From assembly GCF_002849695.1 (NCBI RefSeq), contig NZ_CP018937.1:2294001-2358000 (forward strand): a stretch of DNA of 64,000 nucleotides, given 5' to 3'. Below, in pieces: positions 42,110 through 51,286 of the stretch. The position numbers were made by a program, and so were the translations under genes. The notes beneath the pieces were generated by a model. The model was not told the origin of the DNA. It ran no database searches and worked only from the letters and a program-made list of their open reading frames with translations. The DNA is from Bacteroides fragilis (GTDB lineage: Bacteria; Bacteroidota; Bacteroidia; Bacteroidales; Bacteroidaceae). The stretch's first letter is position 1. Each line of letters opens with the position of its first letter.

Positions 42110-42325
42110 TTAATCTCTGGATGGGTTAATATCATCTCCATTCTCTTCAAGTATCTCTGTAATCAAGGACTGAATATCAGTTCCAAGAGTCTTATAACAT
42201 GCAATCTGTTCTTTTACAGTACCATTGCCCTCAAGTGACGTTTTTTTGAAGCCACCAGAAAGAATATAAATTAATGTATCTAAATCACTTAACAGAATCC
42301 TAAGTTCATTTACCTTATCTTTCAT
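42110..42325 (-). CDS. hypothetical protein, 71 aa
   Basis: Helical and acidic, starting MKDKVNELRILLSDLDTLIY, with a central Gly-rich turn. It has no membrane segment. Not recognised. AT-rich like its neighbours. Confidence 0.45.
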   Translation of the reverse strand: MKDKVNELRILLSDLDTLIYILSGGFKKTSLEGNGTVKEQIACYKTLGTDIQSLITEILEENGDDINPSRD

Positions 42326-42344
42326 AATATTCCTTCCTTCAAGT

Positions 42345-42533
42345 TTAGAGGATTATTTCACAATCGGATTCAATAAGAAAAAAGATCTCTTTCGTGTCTT
42401 TATAAACTCTACGTTTCGCACCAAGAGCTTTCAGTTTCTTATGCGAGATTACCACTCTGACATCTTCAACTGAATCTATACCGTCAATGCAGGTATGAAT
42501 CTTAATATTCTTTTGGGTTACCATCCAGACCAT
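42345..42533 (-). CDS. hypothetical protein, 62 aa
   Basis: A small alpha/beta protein (IKIHTCIDGIDSVEDVRVVI, then a Lys-rich helix). Alternative start at 42524. Not recognised. First gene of the minus-strand small-gene cluster, next to the insertion-sequence fragment. Confidence 0.4.
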   Translation of the reverse strand: MVWMVTQKNIKIHTCIDGIDSVEDVRVVISHKKLKALGAKRRVYKDTKEIFFLIESDCEIIL

Positions 42534-42606
42534 ATTTATCCTTTATTTCTGATCAACTTATGATGTTTGCTATATTAAAGATCTGTACACGAAGATTCGG
42601 GTTCCG

Positions 42607-43055
42607 TCATAAACGACAGGACCGGAATGGAAGATGGTGTTTCTTCCGGATAAACTGCACGTAATTGTGCACAGTCTTATCACAGACGTTTGGAAAATCA
42701 GGATAATGTTCTTTTAAATAGTCGTGGACACGACTGCTGGAAGTGGAAGGAAAAGTGAAGAGTAAGGATACGACGGCCTGCTCATAGTTCTGCAGCTTAC
42801 ACCGGCGTGACTCCTGGTACTTCCGAAATAGTTCATCGGAACTCAAAGACTGCAGACGTTTCACCGTATCGCGGGAAACACCAAGACGCTCTGCCGTTCT
42901 TGTGATATTGATACCTCGAGAACGAAGATCAACGATATTACTCCATAAAGTGTATTTTTTCCTTAAAATTTCCGTATCCATAATCTATTAAATAGACTTC
43001 ATAATCGGTGTATGTCCGATTACGAATGTTTGATACGGCTAAGGTACTATTCACA
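42607..43055 (-). mobile_element. IS21-family insertion sequence fragment (5' end with truncated istA)
   Basis: The ORF 42607-42981 (124 aa) has an HTH (INITRTAERLGVSRDTVKRL) and YLKEHYPDFPNVCDKTVHNY, typical of the N-terminus of IS21 IstA, but the DDE domain and istB are missing. The left end of the element probably begins at TGTGAATAGTACC (coding strand from 43055), where similarity of the peroxidase gene stops; an 8/9-bp inverted repeat (cgtaatcgg / ccgattatg) lies between. The 3' end was lost together with whatever joined it. Confidence 0.7.
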
Positions 43056-43804
43056 GGATGATCCGGCAACTTCGGTATACCCAGATTATCATAAGTATGA
43101 TCGGTAAACAACGTGCGGTGTGCCCGCTTGTCACGATCCAGGACATGGCATTCGGCACATTGCCCTTTCTCCTTGAAAAGCTCCTTTCCACGCGCTTCCT
43201 GTGCGGTCAGCTGATAATTTCCTTTTTTATAGGCATCGTACTTGGATGTAAAAGGATTGATTTCTTTGGATGACTGATAAGCCGCCAGTGCGTCCGTAAC
43301 GTAAGCAAACAGCGAATCGGCATTACCCGTTTCGCCATATATCCGTATCAAACGGTCATAATACGGAGTACGTCTCACCTTTTCGGCCACCATTTGTTTG
43401 TCCTTATTCCCCATTTCCACCGGATTCAGCAAAGGAACACCCGCCTGATCCCGCAAAGAAGGAGAACGGCCGTCCCAAAACAGACCTCCCACATAGCTTT
43501 CATCTTCATCATCATAATGTAACTCAGGCACAAAAGCGGCATAACATACCGACATGGAATTGCGCTGAGAAAAGAGTCCCTGCACTGCGCCTTCGGATAT
43601 GGCACGCGACTGTTCATCGGCAAATCCCCGGGAGACGGCATGGCAAGTGGCGCACGACTGTCCGGATGGTTCAGAGAGCGAAGTATCATGGAAGAGGAGT
43701 TTACCCAACGCTTCTTTCTCGCTTCCGCCTTTGTGAGGCGGATGTCCGCACGAGATGCAGACAGAACCCATCAGTGCGGCTAATAGTAGTTTATGTGTCA
43801 TCAT
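42938..43804 (-). pseudogene. di-haem cytochrome c peroxidase (MauG/CcpA family), truncated
   Basis: A lipoprotein signal (lipobox ISC near residue 19) is followed by the first haem site CATCH (51-55) and second haem site CAECH (216-220). Family motifs FWDGRSPSLRDQ and NPVEMGNKD are intact. From about residue 250 the frame runs into insertion-sequence DNA (NRTYTDYEVYLIDYG...), losing the conserved C-terminus (the usual TPTLRN...MHNG block). The enzyme reduces peroxide in the periplasm; this copy is probably inactive. Confidence 0.85.
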
Positions 43805-43875
43805 AGTTGTAAAAACAGGGATATAGTTGTTTCAGGGTTCAAAGATACATCATTTTCTGAAAAAGGTATAAAAAA

Positions 43876-43902
43876 GCCCGGTCGAAATCACATCGCCCGG
43901 GC
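43876..43902 (-). terminator. terminator downstream of the MetE-like gene
   Basis: On the minus strand gcccgg (43902-43897) pairs with ccgggc (43881-43876) and is followed by TTTTTTA, the classic intrinsic terminator shape. It lies between the MetE-like gene stop and the peroxidase gene. Confidence 0.75.
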
Positions 43903-43963
43903 CCCTCTAAACAGGCTCTTACGAATCTGTTCCACGAAAATATACTATAGTTATAAAGAAGTT

Positions 43964-44941
43964 CTATTCCTCTTCGGGCCAAAGTTCTCCCGCAACCATT
44001 TCAGCCATTCTCAGCGTATGCCATTGCTTCTCCTCAGCCTCTTCATAAGATTCCGAAGGTAGTACCTCAGCATTGGGAATGCAGAGTGAGAAGCGGTGCG
44101 AGGGAATATAACGTACAATCTGGTCGATCTTAGCCCTTAGTTCTTCCAACTCTTCCTCTACGGGATAATGGGAAAGGACGAAACCAAAAACCGATTGCTT
44201 TTCCCGTATGAACCACAGCAAACGGTTTTTGCCACAACATTCCGAATCATAGTCGAGGAAAAAAGCATTGATGCCCTGTAGTGAGAAAAGCATTTCGGTA
44301 GGCGAGTGAAAAGCGATGTAAAGGTCGGCAGGCAGATTTTCCAAAGCCATGTTGTTGACACGAATAGCATTATCTGTCACCGTGCGCGTTGCGTCATCGA
44401 GTTGCAGATAACGGCAACCCGATTTATACAATTCCATAATCAGCTTCTGATACACCTGTGCAATATCCACCAGCAATGTCTCGAGTTCGGGATAAATCAG
44501 ATCAAGTTGCGTCCGGTTTGCGTCCTTCATCAATTCGGCCAGCAGGCGCGAAGGCGCCGGAAGCACCTGCTTAGCTATTACATCTCCGCCGGTTACCCCG
44601 GTAAGAAAAACAAAATCATCGAGCACCGGATGACGATGCACATCGATCCTGCCGGTCAGTTCGACAGAAGTCTTTCTGTCATCCCGGAATCGGATGCCAT
44701 CCAATCCGCACATAAAGTCGAGCGGCCACGCATCACTGCGGAAACGGCCGTCGGTGACCACCTTCAGCCCTTCTGCCTTCAGTCTGTCTACCAGATTCCG
44801 TATTTCGGCATCTTCGACAGCACGCAAAGTAAGCAGGCTGATTTGTTCGTTTCGATATTGCTCACGGGCTTCTCTCAATGCAGGAGGCAGAAGAAAAGTA
44901 CCGGCAACGTCTACTTTGAACGGAGGAACTACTTTTTCCAT
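43964..44941 (-). CDS. MetE-like (cobalamin-independent methionine synthase C-terminal domain) protein
   Basis: The product is 325 aa, about the size of the catalytic domain alone. Landmarks of the fold: VDVAGTFLLPP at the start, VVTDGRFRSDAWPLDFMCGL, FLTGVTGGDVI, and GCRYLQLDDATRTV. The usual zinc ligands are not in place: the His-x-Cys segment reads AFHSPTEM and the last Cys region reads CIPNAEVLPSE. It therefore may not carry out standard homocysteine methylation. The gene is preceded by a cobalamin riboswitch, so it should be made only when B12 is scarce. Confidence 0.85.
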   Translation of the reverse strand: MEKVVPPFKVDVAGTFLLPPALREAREQYRNEQISLLTLRAVEDAEIRNLVDRLKAEGLKVVTDGRFRSDAWPLDFMCGLDGIRFRDDRKTSVELTGRIDVHRHPVLDDFVFLTGVTGGDVIAKQVLPAPSRLLAELMKDANRTQLDLIYPELETLLVDIAQVYQKLIMELYKSGCRYLQLDDATRTVTDNAIRVNNMALENLPADLYIAFHSPTEMLFSLQGINAFFLDYDSECCGKNRLLWFIREKQSVFGFVLSHYPVEEELEELRAKIDQIVRYIPSHRFSLCIPNAEVLPSESYEEAEEKQWHTLRMAEMVAGELWPEEE

Positions 44942-45014
44942 ACGCTCTACGTTTTTAATATTGATTGTTACTATTGTGCTTTGCTCCTAACCCACGAGGA
45001 ACCAAGACTTATCA

Positions 45015-45210
45015 GCGAGAGTGGCAGGTCTTCTGACTTAGCTTCCATTCCGAACGCCTTCCCGGCTTACACGAGCCAGTGGCAAAAGAGTATCCGATCG
45101 GAATGTTTGTATTAAAGCCTCACAGCAGCGGGACTGTCCGGGAGTCACACCCGGTTCCCTTTTAATCGCCAGAAGCAGGAAAGCTTTGGCGAACCAATCT
45201 GCCGACAAAT
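45015..45210 (-). promoter_or_regulatory. cobalamin riboswitch
   Basis: Read on the + strand the region contains the standard inverted signature: ggcaggtcttctgactta (45023-45040), the B12-box complement cagcagcgggactgtccggg (45123 on) and acacccggttccctttt. On the minus strand this is the full aptamer upstream of the MetE-like gene, whose ATG is 75 bases further. Binding of adenosylcobalamin should switch the gene off. Confidence 0.92.
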
Positions 45211-45262
45211 ATAAAAACAATAAATCAGATATTTGTGTTCAGAGAGATACTTTTTTCAATCG

Positions 45263-45334
45263 GAGCCTCTGCCGAAGTAAAACAGAGGCTCTGTCCGGAC
45301 AGAACAAAGGCTCCGTCCGACCGGGACAGAGCCT
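45263..45334. terminator. repeat-rich hairpin region after the TonB receptor gene
   Basis: gagcctctg (45263-45271) pairs with cagaggctc (45283-45291); aaggctc...gtcc (45307 on) pairs with ggacagagcctt (to 45334). The words ggctctgtcc, ggctccgtcc and gaggctc recur. It lies between the receptor gene stop and the riboswitch and likely ends the receptor transcript. Confidence 0.55.
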
Positions 45335-45382
45335 TCGTTTCAACCAAGCAGAGGCTCGGTTTCCAGACTAATTGCAACGGGC

Positions 45383-47686
45383 TTAATAGCTGATCTTTAC
45401 TCCGGCAAAATAGCTTCGCGGAGCAGCCGGCCCATAGATATATCCGGAGTCACGTTCCACTCCCTGATCAAAGTCGTTCTGATAAGCGTTGAACACATTT
45501 TGTACACCGGCGCTCAACTGGAGGTCTATCGTCTTATAAAGTTTGAAATCATAGGCCAACTTAACTCCCATATCGAAGAAATCGCGCGTATTGACCGCTA
45601 TGTCATTCTTGATATAACCTGCCATATGCTGCACCAGCATCGAACCGGTATAGGTTCCCGACAAGGAAACGGAGAGCGGTTTGACAGGGGTATAGGTTGC
45701 CGTGAAATATCCATAGGTATTCGGAGTACGGAAAATCTTCTTCTGAGCCGGTGCCGTTTCACTCCATTTTTCGGGTTCGTCATAACGGCTTTGCTGCAAG
45801 GTGACTCCCGCCTGCAACTGGAACAAAGAGAGGTAAGCCATTTTTCCTTCCATCGACAGTCCCAGCACTTTCGCTCCCGAACCATTGCGACGTTCTTTAA
45901 TCAGAATCCCGTCCCGCACTCCGATGTTCTCGAGAACAAACACATCCGACAGCTTGGTATAGAAACCTTCTACCAGGAAGTTCACCTGAAAAGCACCGAA
46001 GCGGTGATACATATCCGCCGAAGCACTGAAACTCTGCGACTTCTCTTCTTTGAGATTCTTGGCGCGCTCAATCATAGACACCGTTCCGCCCACATTCTCA
46101 ATATGCAGGTCTTCATCAAAAGCCTGGGGGGCACGGAATCCGGAAGAATAGCTCAGACGGAGGTTGACGTCCTGTGTAGGATTGAAACGCAAATTGGCAC
46201 GGGGACTGAAGATGACATGGTTGATCAGATTATGCTTGTCCAGACGTCCGCCCAGCAAGATACTCCACTTTTCATTTTTCCATTCGTTCTGGAAGAAAGC
46301 GCTACCGATATTCACCGTCTGCCTGGTATAGCGATTGTATCCCCACATATCATCCTTCAGATTGTCCCGGTTATATTCCAGCCCGGCAGTCAGATCGGCA
46401 GGCATAAAGAGGCATTTATCGAAACTGTACACATACTGGGAACCGCCGATAAAGGTCAGGTCCGTCGTCTTTCCATAGGCATTCAGGTCCTTTTTACTAC
46501 CGTAATAGCTGTCGCGGTCCGTATGCTGTGCCGATGTATACAGTGTCAGGCGGTGCTTTTCGTTCGGAGCAAAATAGTCGAACTTCAATCCCCCACCATT
46601 GATGGAATGTTGAATCTGCTCGGCAATATCGGCTTCGTGAGGCGGACGGTTCAGCATGTTGCCGCCACGGCGGAACTCCTGCAAGTGATGATACTCAAAC
46701 GTTAGTTTGGAGTATGTACTTGTTTTCAGGAACGAACGGAAACCTACTGTCTGGTTTTTGAGTTTAGGCATTTCGGAATAACCGTCCCCGTCGTGATCAT
46801 ACGCATCGCGATGTCGGTTCTGACCGAACACATAGAGTCCTGCCCGGTGATCGTCGGTCACCAGCGAAGCATTCAGCGAGGTATTATTGTCGAAAGACGA
46901 GCTGCCGCCAATAGAAGTAATGGTGTGTGCCAACTGCCCCGAATTGCGTAACGGCTCTTTAGTGATGATATTGATGGTTCCGGCAATGGCAGACGAACCA
47001 AACAGCGCAGAACCTCCACCACGCATCACCTCTACCCGCTCAATCATGTTGGCAGGAATCTGCTCCAAACCATAAACACCGGAAAGGGCACTGAAGATGG
47101 GACGCGAATCGATAAGAATCTGCGTATAGGGGCCGTCCAGACCATTGATGCGCACCTGCTGGAACCCGCAGTTCTGGCAATTCGTCTCCACACGCACACC
47201 GGGCTGAAAGTTCAGTCCTTGCGAGAGTGTAGGCGAGTTCGTATTCTCGAACATCTTCATATCCACCACATTGACCAGCGTAGGTGCCAGCCTCCGTTTG
47301 GTCACACTTCGATTGGCAGACACCACCACTCCGTCGAGGGCTACGGCATCCTCTTCCAGCTCGAAGTTTTCTTCAAGCGTCTTCCCCTTTTTAAGCGTGA
47401 CGTTGCGGCTGATGGTTTTATAACCAACCGAACTGGCTTCGAGGACGAAATCCCCTTCGGGAAGGTTTTTAAGGAAATAGTGTCCGGTGGCATCCGTCAC
47501 GGTGCCAATCGTGGTTCCTTTCAGAGCAATCGTTATATAAGAGAGGTGTTCACCCGTTTTTTTATCGAGTACATGTCCGATGATATTCGCATCGGAAGCT
47601 TTCAGTTCCGGGTGTTCCGGTTGGTCGGCCATAGCCGGCAACAAGGCACAGCACAGGCTAACGAGGAAAAATATGTATTTCTTCAT
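45383..47686 (-). CDS. TonB-dependent outer-membrane receptor (metal/siderophore type)
   Basis: The product is 767 aa: signal peptide (1-20), carboxypeptidase-regulatory-like beta-sandwich (about 33-110), then plug and 22-strand barrel. The plug holds a Cys pair, ETNCQNCGFQQVRINGLDGP, followed by ILIDSRPIFSALSGVYGLEQ and RVEVMRGGGSALFGSSAIAG. This CxNC-plug subgroup occurs with metal- or siderophore-type substrates. The His-rich small protein upstream fits a metal role. There is no SusD partner. The substrate is not proven. Confidence 0.92.
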   Translation of the reverse strand: MKKYIFFLVSLCCALLPAMADQPEHPELKASDANIIGHVLDKKTGEHLSYITIALKGTTIGTVTDATGHYFLKNLPEGDFVLEASSVGYKTISRNVTLKKGKTLEENFELEEDAVALDGVVVSANRSVTKRRLAPTLVNVVDMKMFENTNSPTLSQGLNFQPGVRVETNCQNCGFQQVRINGLDGPYTQILIDSRPIFSALSGVYGLEQIPANMIERVEVMRGGGSALFGSSAIAGTINIITKEPLRNSGQLAHTITSIGGSSSFDNNTSLNASLVTDDHRAGLYVFGQNRHRDAYDHDGDGYSEMPKLKNQTVGFRSFLKTSTYSKLTFEYHHLQEFRRGGNMLNRPPHEADIAEQIQHSINGGGLKFDYFAPNEKHRLTLYTSAQHTDRDSYYGSKKDLNAYGKTTDLTFIGGSQYVYSFDKCLFMPADLTAGLEYNRDNLKDDMWGYNRYTRQTVNIGSAFFQNEWKNEKWSILLGGRLDKHNLINHVIFSPRANLRFNPTQDVNLRLSYSSGFRAPQAFDEDLHIENVGGTVSMIERAKNLKEEKSQSFSASADMYHRFGAFQVNFLVEGFYTKLSDVFVLENIGVRDGILIKERRNGSGAKVLGLSMEGKMAYLSLFQLQAGVTLQQSRYDEPEKWSETAPAQKKIFRTPNTYGYFTATYTPVKPLSVSLSGTYTGSMLVQHMAGYIKNDIAVNTRDFFDMGVKLAYDFKLYKTIDLQLSAGVQNVFNAYQNDFDQGVERDSGYIYGPAAPRSYFAGVKISY

Positions 47687-47756
47687 TTTCGTTTCTGGAT
47701 AGTAAAATTACTAAATAAGTTTCTCTAAATAAAGCAGTAAGAGTGAGAGAGATGCT

Positions 47757-48101
47757 TTATACGGCTGAAGGCGGCGCTCTCAACGATACCACGCCTGTAA
47801 CAGACGAATGGTATCCTGCCCTCTCCGGACGCCACGAAAGCGTATAGAGCAGACAAGCAATAAACTGAAGGGATAGAAAGAAGAGACCGGCTCCGGTAGT
47901 CACCACATGGTTCAGCAAATGAATCAATTGAAATTCGACTGTGGTGTGACTATGGGGAGAATCTTTCTTAAACGGGTGCGAATGGACAATGGTCACCCCG
48001 TTCACTACATGTGAGTGGGTGAAGAGCGTGATACCTGCCATGTACGATATAAAGAGTACAGGCAAAAACCATCGCATTATGTTCTGACAGCATTGTTTCA
48101 T
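47757..48101 (-). CDS. His-rich membrane protein
   Basis: The product is 114 aa with a hydrophobic segment near 10-28 and another near 62-88. Between them lies a His-rich loop, FTHSHVVNGVTIVHSHPF and DSPHSHT. The loop should be periplasmic and could bind Zn, Cu or Fe. It is encoded 70 bases upstream of the TonB receptor gene in the same direction, so the two are probably one transcription unit for metal uptake. Family not recognised. Confidence 0.7.
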   Translation of the reverse strand: MKQCCQNIMRWFLPVLFISYMAGITLFTHSHVVNGVTIVHSHPFKKDSPHSHTTVEFQLIHLLNHVVTTGAGLFFLSLQFIACLLYTLSWRPERAGYHSSVTGVVSLRAPPSAV

Positions 48102-48350
48102 CCGTTTAGTTTTGTGGCAAAGATAAGAAGTATTCCCTTACGGGACAATCCCTATTTATGGGGATAATAAGTGTAACACCGCTTCAAGGCAGATTGTTCA
48201 CACATTTTCATCATTATTAATTAAGAAAATGTGATATAGGACATGAAAAAGAAAAAAGGACGGAAAGGACTCTATTGCAAGTATGGTCCATGCAAAGGGA
48301 AACAATGGGATGGCAAGTAGAACGGTGTCATACAACAGAAGGGCTGTGCT

Positions 48351-48460
48351 AAAAGTCTTTTCACCACAGGACTACACAGATGACCACTGATTACCGATAT
48401 TGATAATCAGCGATTTGAATCTCGTTCTGTGTCCTCTGTGTCCCCTGTGGTGAATTTTGT
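48351..48460. repeat. dispersed intergenic repeat, copy 1 (caccacag...ctgtggtg)
   Basis: It begins aaaagtcttttcaccacagg and ends tctgtgtcccctgtggtgaa; the outer parts form an imperfect inverted repeat. A second copy in the same orientation lies at 52116-52213. Both lie just downstream of a minus-strand gene end. Such ccacagaggacacagag repeats look like a REP/MITE-type family. Confidence 0.65.
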
Positions 48461-49648
48461 TTATTCCGAACGAAGCCAGGTCAGTTTGTGCCAAAGGCTT
48501 TCCAACGGTCCCTGCTTATGTCCTTTCAACCACCATTTGCAGAAGCGAACCTGCAAGAGGAAGAACAGAAAACCGATCAGCAAACTGACGGCATACCCGC
48601 AATAAGGCGCCAAATAGAGCGCAAACGGGAAATAGATAATGGCTCCGGCAATGGACTGGGAGATGTAGTTCGTCAGACTCATCTTACCGTAAAAGCGCAA
48701 GTCGGCAGTCAGCTTCCTGAACTTTTCCGTTTGGTATAACAATACGAACGAAGCAACCAGCACAATGGTGAAAGCAAACTTTTGCCACATATCCATCACC
48801 ACACCCACCGTCTGGCGTATCATGTCCGGCTGGCCGGCATCCGTCAATTGTACTTTCAACTGATAGAGAGGACCGAATAACACAGCACACCAGATCAGTG
48901 CTTTTACCCAGAAACGGGTCGTGCTCTCCGAGGTGACAAATAATTGTTTCCGTCCGATCAGCATTCCCAGCAAAAACAGTCCGGCCGTTTGCAGGAAACG
49001 CCCTGCACCTATCGCCCAAAACAGGCTCGCCTTCTGCCCCAAGGTCACATTCCCCCAGATGAACTTCCAGAAATCTCCCTCTTTGGTATAGTCCGCCACT
49101 TCAGCATACATCTGCCCTACTCCTAAATCGGGTAAGGAATGGGACGGATTGACAAGGTTCATCACGTAGTGGTACCACTCCACGGGCTGCAACAGCAGGA
49201 AGACAGCCAGGATAAATACTGCCCGGTCACTCCATTTGCGGACAATAAACAGAAAGATACCGACCACACAAAACAGCAGCAGGACATCTCCCGCCGGAAA
49301 GAACGCTGCATTCAAGGTAGCAAAACCACCCAGCAGGAGCAGACGCCAGAGAAAACGGTAACCGAAATCTTTCCCTTTCTTCTGTTGATTGGCATATTGT
49401 ATGTAGAACGTTAATCCGAAGAGCAGAGCGAAGATGGCATAGGCTTTTCCTGCGAACAGTGAAAACGTGACACTGAACACTCCTTCGTTGAGAATATTGA
49501 GCCACTCCGGCTGGGAAGCAGCATTGGGATATACAGGAAAGATAAAATGTTCAAGGTTGTGAACCAGCAGGATCGCCATTACGGCAAAGCCGCGCAAGGC
49601 ATCTACAACCTCGATACGGGGAGTTTTTGAAGCAATTGTTTGTCGCAT
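48461..49648 (-). CDS. DUF418-type polytopic membrane protein
   Basis: The product is 395 aa. It starts RIEVVDALRGFAVMAILLVH (positions about 10-30), the front of acyltransferase-3/HGSNAT-like proteins, and ends with the DUF418 block (RFYGKMSLTNYISQSI ... CKWWLKGHKQGPLESLWHKL). About ten transmembrane helices. Members of this family are uncharacterised; transport or acyl transfer has been suggested. No operon partner is visible. Confidence 0.85.
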   Translation of the reverse strand: MRQTIASKTPRIEVVDALRGFAVMAILLVHNLEHFIFPVYPNAASQPEWLNILNEGVFSVTFSLFAGKAYAIFALLFGLTFYIQYANQQKKGKDFGYRFLWRLLLLGGFATLNAAFFPAGDVLLLFCVVGIFLFIVRKWSDRAVFILAVFLLLQPVEWYHYVMNLVNPSHSLPDLGVGQMYAEVADYTKEGDFWKFIWGNVTLGQKASLFWAIGAGRFLQTAGLFLLGMLIGRKQLFVTSESTTRFWVKALIWCAVLFGPLYQLKVQLTDAGQPDMIRQTVGVVMDMWQKFAFTIVLVASFVLLYQTEKFRKLTADLRFYGKMSLTNYISQSIAGAIIYFPFALYLAPYCGYAVSLLIGFLFFLLQVRFCKWWLKGHKQGPLESLWHKLTWLRSE

Positions 49649-49756
49649 GTTTTTTGTTGTTTTTAAGATACGGTTATTGAATAAGTGGCAAAAGTAATAA
49701 AATGAAGTGATAAATCATTCACTTCATACCTATATGTAAGTACGAAACTACATACA

Positions 49757-51286
49757 TTATCTTTTTTTCGTCCTGAGAAACAGTACCGGAACAACGCACA
49801 GCAACGTGACAATAAAGGCAATAAAGAAATCGTCGTTGATGGCACTGATATATCCCTCCAGATCGATACGCTTCAGTACCAGCATTTCTGCCACTTCCTT
49901 GGCGGTATCGGGTGTGTTGCCTCCCGTATGTTCTATGAAGCGGCTTAAAGAGTGAATAGTCTGGCGGTATACGTCTCCTGTATAGTTCAGGGCTTCGCTG
50001 TATCGCTGTGTATGAAAAGCCGTACGCTGCGTCAGCAGATGGCTGAAGATGGCCACCCCAAAACTTCCTCCCATCTGCCGGACAATATTGGTGATACTGG
50101 AGGCTTGTGCCATATCGCTGTTACGGATATTCACCAACGACAGAGTCAGCAACGGAGTGAAAAGCAAGCCCATACCCAACCCGCGCAAATAGAGACTCAG
50201 CATAATGTACCACTTTTCGGTCAGGAAAGAGAGGTAATAGTTCATATAGAAACTGACGGCCATCAACAGAATGCCCGACACAATAAAGACTTTGGGATTG
50301 ATGCGCTGCATCAGTTTACCCGATAAAGGCGAAGCGACTCCCTGGATAATGCCCACAGGCATAAAAAACATACCGGCCTGCAAAGCAGAGTACCCCAGAT
50401 TGTCCTGCAAATAAAGAGGAATGAGGAACGTACTGCCGAACATACCGATACCAAAGACAAACAGGATCAGGTTGGATAACGCAAAGTCCTTGTCAACAAA
50501 CAGGCGCAGATTGATAAGCGGTGTCCTGACAGTGAACTCAAAGTAGAGAAACAAAATAAAGGTGACCACCGCAATCCACATAGCTCCGAGCACTACGGGG
50601 CTGTTCCATCCCATGGAGTTGGTGGACGAATTGACTTCGGAAAGCCCATACATAAAGACAGGCAGGAAAATGGCAGAAGTGATGAAACCGGGAATATCGA
50701 AGGGAACTTTGGTTCCTTTCACATGTTCCTTCTGTACAATGGCAGTTACGATCAAAGCGAGAATCCCTATCGGGATATTGACGTAAAAGATATAGTTCCA
50801 GTCCATGTAATCAACCAGGTATCCACCAATGGTAGGACCAAAAGAGACCGAAGCGGCGGAAGCGATAGACCAGAATCCCAATGCCGTCCCCCGTTGTTCG
50901 GGCGGGAATACATCGCTCACAATAGCCATACCGACGGGAAGGAGCATGCCACATCCAAAACCTTCGATCACCCGCCAGAAAATAAGTTCTTCGATAGTGG
51001 ACGAACTTCCACACATGAAGGAGCCGGCTGTAAAGACAAGCAAGGATAAGAAATAGATCTTTTTATAACCGAAGCGTTCGGACAGCCATCCGGCGGCAGG
51101 CAGAATACTTGCCATCGAAAGCATGTATCCCGTCAGTACCCATTCGGCCACATTGATGTCCGCACCGAGCGTACCCATTATCACAGGCAGTCCGGTGTTG
51201 ACAACAGTAGAGTCGAGCACCGCCATAAAGGTGCCTATCATAATGTTGCCCAGTACGATCCACTTATAAGAAGAACCTTCTTTCAT
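49757..51286 (-). CDS. DHA2-type MFS multidrug exporter (EmrB/QacA-like)
   Basis: The product is 509 aa with 14 predicted helices. Family motifs: MAVLDSTVVNTGLPVIMGTL in helix 1, LSERFGYKKIYFLS (motif A), WRVIEGFGCGMLLPVGMAIV, and FGPTIGGYLVDYMDWNYIFY (motif C). It pumps toxic compounds out using the proton gradient. It overlaps by four bases the upstream membrane-fusion protein gene, giving an EmrA-EmrB pair. No TolC-like gene is next to it. Confidence 0.93.
   Translation of the reverse strand: MKEGSSYKWIVLGNIMIGTFMAVLDSTVVNTGLPVIMGTLGADINVAEWVLTGYMLSMASILPAAGWLSERFGYKKIYFLSLLVFTAGSFMCGSSSTIEELIFWRVIEGFGCGMLLPVGMAIVSDVFPPEQRGTALGFWSIASAASVSFGPTIGGYLVDYMDWNYIFYVNIPIGILALIVTAIVQKEHVKGTKVPFDIPGFITSAIFLPVFMYGLSEVNSSTNSMGWNSPVVLGAMWIAVVTFILFLYFEFTVRTPLINLRLFVDKDFALSNLILFVFGIGMFGSTFLIPLYLQDNLGYSALQAGMFFMPVGIIQGVASPLSGKLMQRINPKVFIVSGILLMAVSFYMNYYLSFLTEKWYIMLSLYLRGLGMGLLFTPLLTLSLVNIRNSDMAQASSITNIVRQMGGSFGVAIFSHLLTQRTAFHTQRYSEALNYTGDVYRQTIHSLSRFIEHTGGNTPDTAKEVAEMLVLKRIDLEGYISAINDDFFIAFIVTLLCVVPVLFLRTKKR

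Noticed and set aside
42938..43804. Whole 33-kb block as one clean insertion into the peroxidase gene
   Set aside because: No 3' part of the peroxidase gene is found on the far side, so a simple insertion does not explain the junction.
45241..45360. Repeats of ggctctgtcc and gaggctc considered as a CRISPR-like array
   Set aside because: The units are short, irregular and mutually complementary, with no spacers of constant length; hairpins explain them.
45500..46705. 401-aa + strand ORF
   Set aside because: It lies antisense within the TonB receptor gene; its composition is typical of a shadow frame.
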